Assembly (NCBI GenBank): GCA_001936135.1
Contig: CP012811.1
Coordinates: 1,674,001-1,738,000, forward strand
Length of the DNA: 64,000 nt
From: Saccharomycopsis fibuligera x Saccharomycopsis cf. fibuligera
Lineage: Eukaryota; Ascomycota; Saccharomycetes; Ascoideales; Saccharomycopsidaceae
Direction of reading: 5' to 3'
Of this stretch, positions 61,901 to 64,000 are shown in pieces. Below the pieces are notes generated by a model. That model saw only the letters and a list, made by a program, of their open reading frames with translations. It ran no database searches and was not told the origin of the DNA. Each line of letters starts with the position of its first letter. Positions within the stretch are counted from its first letter, which is position 1. Position numbers and translations under genes: made by a program.

Positions 61901-63482
61901 TGGTGGTGGTGGTGGTGGTTGTGCTGCTGCTGCTGATATGGGGCCTTACCCAAACAAGGGAATGGATTTTTTGTTATCTGTGCAAACAATATTGGCTGAC
62001 GCTAATAACACATATGCTACGTTGATCCAGTTTTGCAATACCCTCAAACTAGACCGCGATCCATTGGATTTTATTGATTTGAGTTTAACCGTCAGCGCTA
62101 CCACTCCCAATGACGAGCTAAGCAGCACATTTTCTCAGATTAAGGACTGGAGACTAACGTGGTTGGAAATGATTAATTTCGATAAGACTTTCTCCATGGC
62201 TGCGGGAAAAAAACCGATTCTTGATGATGGAATTTATGCAACAAAATTCAACGATTTTGTTAATGCAGATGACAATAATTTTGCAGTGGAGAATGCTGAG
62301 GATCGGGTTAAGCTCAACACTTTGGCCAAGCGGAAAAAAGTGCACGATTTTGTCTTATGCCCAATGTTCAAGTTGAATGAATGGATTCAAAAGAAGCGCA
62401 AAGAGCTCAAGTTGAAAGATTATTTGAGTATTGTTAAGTCAATTGACAATTATGTGGAGTTTCATAATGACTACAAATTGAATGAGGTGTTCGACTTTAT
62501 TGACGGTTTTAAGAGAAGGTATCCTGTTTTCTTTGAAGAATATTGCTATTTGAACGACGAGCAAAAACAGCAATACCTTGCTATCGAGAACCGGATTGTT
62601 AACAAAAATTACGAGATTGTTCATTCATTGCACTGGAATATCACGTCAACAAGTATCCAGTTCACAATCTACTACTCTTTGTTTGCTCACCTTGACAGGG
62701 TGATCTGCTTTGAGAGATCCAATAATGATGTGCCAATTTTCAAAAAAGTGTTTCTTAACATTGCCTCAATAATTAGTGGGTTTATCAAATTGATGAATAA
62801 GATCCTAGGTAATGGCCATTACCGGAAGTTTATCTGTGGTCATTTCAAAGTTTTGTTCAAGCGGGCAGTTGAACCAGTATTGTTGTCATTGTTCATGTAC
62901 CAGCACGGTACATTGATTAGATTAATTCATACCATTAAATTGTTGCAAGATTACATTAATATGAACCAGCATGATGTCAAGGTTGCCGAAACAACCGAAA
63001 AACTGAACTTGCTATTTGAGATGCTCACTAGAACCATTGCTAGTAACGGCGAGATCCTTAGGCTTTTCAAAGTGTTGAACAACTGCCATGATGAACCAAA
63101 CAAGAGCTCGTTATCTGAGGCACAGCTTGACGCTTATGAAAAAGTTAATCGTCATAGTTTCAAAACTTGTACTTTGTTTTCTAGTGAAGCGGTATCATTA
63201 ATGAGCTTGGAACATGCATTCATCAAAAACTTGAAACTTCGCTCGATTGACGATATTTTTGATTCCGATGACAGTATTGCAGACTTATTTGAGGTAAGCT
63301 CTGTTAAGTTGAAGAAGTTTGGTACCGTGAATGGGACAAACATTATTTTGCCAAATTTCAATAGTTTCTTGTATTTTGAAAATCACGAAATACGCTACAT
63401 TACCAACGAGCTCATGAAGGATTTTGGTAATGGAGCGCCAATGCAATTTGATGTTACACCAGTTTCCGAACGCAGTGGATGA
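58941..63482 (+). CDS. Large Zn2Cys6 (Gal4-type) transcription regulator, Hap1/Oaf3-like DNA-binding domain
   Basis: Fungal binuclear zinc-cluster regulator of 1,513 residues. The cluster Cys18, 21, 28, 35, 38, 47 has the exact C-x2-C-x6-C-x6-C-x2-C-x8-C spacing, preceded by KRQRVPIS and followed by CQYEKPVW, closest in my memory to Hap1/Oaf3-type domains. A short coiled coil at about 246-270 (EIDLLKDKIKRLQASL) would serve dimerisation. Gly/Asp, Asn and Ser tracts fill about 115-450. From about 455 a long all-helical region runs to the C-terminus, with a low-complexity insert at about 865-1010 (poly-Gln, Gly/His). I cannot name its targets. The repeated CGG motif on both sides may mean autoregulation. 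Confidence 0.85.
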   Translation: MPKDPEHPSKRQRVPISCSVCRKRKIKCDRKKPFCSSCLRSGVEHLCQYEKPVWVHAQTTTGGGARGATAAENSAAQAAAQAVSRENGILDRAGDPFYPESASIPIRAPLPLLRALVSAYGDGDGDGDGGLGYGEGQTPSANSIHIPGPNSTSSSNRPTPTSQTGNNVGNIIHSNSASHSYTPRDSFSISSIINNHNGSAASGLTNNNTNNINNISTGSNNDNASNTRLPGLAPQPSPRASHDTVHKEIDLLKDKIKRLQASLYITELAKSNTSTSASSNRQSPAPAFNVNSNSNSNSNNIAIGTDSRDQTSSDDAQQRIKSLTSVAQTRPLTAFQSSSTPGVISSNNTGGQYLTANSPAKYARFSRQNTDFAAGFSPQNAAPTAPFSPGFRDDLFAIENGSGNGNFASLDMPNGTSDKNGRLDANEVRQVGASPYISGNNNNSNDNQIFQKGAEFSMLDNSFFDNFLRSFQKGEFATYLDSPDSQLIYSVPISLSNKFTFEEGELVLDLTKRVHKSKARTFDNFNYVCDSSNNILFAISFSLIWFVFEKDFYIKSAKALGCQEISPFLFGINEVVNDCLLQDNPQFMLDQQGESVLLETMRNARLQISLNDLKIFRSCIIGNINSLRNCVEPMVILPPPYLVFDSATSKMVTAVDAKYSVLEEGYVKALLKEIKKFFPDRKVTLLLMTKFFKTFVHCFPFLDKARILSDLTSFDHLFYDVIDFSGSEYRECLLYDSVGYTLDCIGTIFVVLRVSYLVCVDSLREKLYRANFNIEALTGAEQYLLKADNVHSDKFIYLAKCCFSYHFKFSNIYENFGRIDFALRKVQLGLFLLIYTLCFEDQMRLDDLLFKSLNTTEWEKKRPHQRDADASVNGVDDGKSNSNNNYSNDNPEACYDSPASVDSKSSQSKQQQQQQQQNSDLYEKEVLDNDSYTRDLMSLVDGNNHKLDHQLTPPGICPMSLSDVNGGHGRGYGHGHGNIKGSRNRDGGGGGGGCAAAADMGPYPNKGMDFLLSVQTILADANNTYATLIQFCNTLKLDRDPLDFIDLSLTVSATTPNDELSSTFSQIKDWRLTWLEMINFDKTFSMAAGKKPILDDGIYATKFNDFVNADDNNFAVENAEDRVKLNTLAKRKKVHDFVLCPMFKLNEWIQKKRKELKLKDYLSIVKSIDNYVEFHNDYKLNEVFDFIDGFKRRYPVFFEEYCYLNDEQKQQYLAIENRIVNKNYEIVHSLHWNITSTSIQFTIYYSLFAHLDRVICFERSNNDVPIFKKVFLNIASIISGFIKLMNKILGNGHYRKFICGHFKVLFKRAVEPVLLSLFMYQHGTLIRLIHTIKLLQDYINMNQHDVKVAETTEKLNLLFEMLTRTIASNGEILRLFKVLNNCHDEPNKSSLSEAQLDAYEKVNRHSFKTCTLFSSEAVSLMSLEHAFIKNLKLRSIDDIFDSDDSIADLFEVSSVKLKKFGTVNGTNIILPNFNSFLYFENHEIRYITNELMKDFGNGAPMQFDVTPVSERSG

Positions 63483-64000
63483 TTATCATGTTATTTATAT
63501 TGAGGTTTTCTTACTTCTCTTTACTTCTCTTTACTTCGTGTTTACTTTAGTGTTTGCTTGTGCTTTTAGTTTATTTATCCTTTTCCTTATCTTTACTTGT
63601 TCTATTCCTGACTTATCTACATAGATTGTTTTAATGTTGTGTTATATCTGCTGAGGAATTCTATATATACTGTAAAAGGGGGTGCAGAACCCCGTGAAGT
63701 TTTACCCGTGCACCGCTCACAGAAATATAAATTTCAAGGCAAAATCAGAGTGCCGGAAAAAATCCAAAAACGAATAAACAAATTTGTTAAAGCCGAGCAG
63801 TAAGGGCCATTGGAACCCCCCACACGCCCCAGCATGCACACACTCTGCCAGAGGTACTAGGAACATCAACATTTCAAGTCAAAGGCCCAAACAAGTTTTT
63901 TTTTTCTTATTTTTTCAAGTTGCAATATATTTATTCTAAGACAGTATAATAGGAGGAGAAGCTAATACACTTTAACAGATATTCTCATGAGCTCCATTGA
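63483..64000. other. 3' flank of the zinc-cluster gene to the window end
   Basis: 518 bp, T-rich at first with TTTACTTCTC repeated. It holds the inverted copy of the CGG motif (63704-63716). No ORF is supported before the window ends; the next gene could begin beyond it. Confidence 0.4.
63704..63716 (-). promoter_or_regulatory. Inverted copy of the GCGGTGCACGGGT motif
   Basis: ACCCGTGCACCGC on the plus strand is the exact reverse complement of GCGGTGCACGGGT found at 58718-58730. It lies 222 bp after the zinc-cluster stop codon and may also belong to the promoter of the next gene. Confidence 0.5.

Noticed and set aside
1-64000. CRISPR arrays, bacterial-type operons or phage
   Set aside because: The window is eukaryotic yeast DNA; no regularly spaced repeats with unique spacers were seen.

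Overview
The window looks like a yeast (Saccharomycotina) nuclear chromosome, most likely from the CUG-Ser clade of Candida and Lodderomyces relatives. Genes are intronless and mostly monocistronic. Two tRNA genes carry introns. The proteins are rich in Asn, Ser and Gln tracts, and CTG codons are nearly absent from conserved genes (I count two in the 1,387 codons of LYS2). Where CTG does occur it falls in serine-type contexts, such as a triple CTG inside a Gly/Ser linker of the CDC7 kinase and a Ser/Ala-rich N-terminus of the glycerol-3-phosphate acyltransferase. A HapX/Hap43-type iron regulator fits as well. The long low-complexity tracts and wide intergenic gaps resemble Lodderomyces elongisporus, but I cannot fix the species. 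Translations with the standard code should be redone with CUG = Ser.

Layout. 0-17.3 kb is gene-dense: CDC7 kinase (-), the large cap-binding subunit STO1/CBC1 (+), LYS2 (+), HAP43 (+), an unnamed two-helix membrane protein (+) and MIC60 (-). 17.7-20.9 kb holds a tandem pair of Old Yellow Enzyme genes (-,-). 21.9-29.7 kb holds a YMR087W-like macrodomain protein, an unrecognised helical-repeat gene split across two frames, and the vacuolar protease PRB1. 29.7-40.6 kb is gene-poor: only TOS1 (-) is secure, plus two doubtful orphan ORFs, long homopolymer runs and a 5 kb stretch with no supported gene. 40.7-49.9 kb is one giant SH3-RasGEF gene (3,087 codons). 50.6-52.8 kb holds a divergent DER1/BTS1 pair. 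53-56 kb is gene-poor, with the 3' end of a dead LINE and intron-containing tRNA-Arg(ACG) and tRNA-Phe(GAA). 56.3-63.5 kb holds a SCT1/GPT2-type acyltransferase (-) and a large Zn2Cys6 regulator (+).

How the genes work together. As usual for yeast there is no operon and most neighbours are unrelated. The interpretable logic lies in promoters: a perfect Gcn4 site before LYS2, three tandem GATAA motifs before HAP43 (fitting the Sfu1-Hap43 iron circuit), a convergent GATAAG/CTTATC pair before PRB1 (fitting nitrogen control), and a repeated CGG-N4-CGG motif on both sides of the zinc-cluster gene (possible autoregulation). I see no CRISPR array, no intact mobile element and no clear novel multi-gene system. 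The best leads are the split helical-repeat gene, the OYE copy that lacks its proton-donor tyrosine, the gene-poor 34-39 kb block and the motif flanking the zinc-cluster gene.
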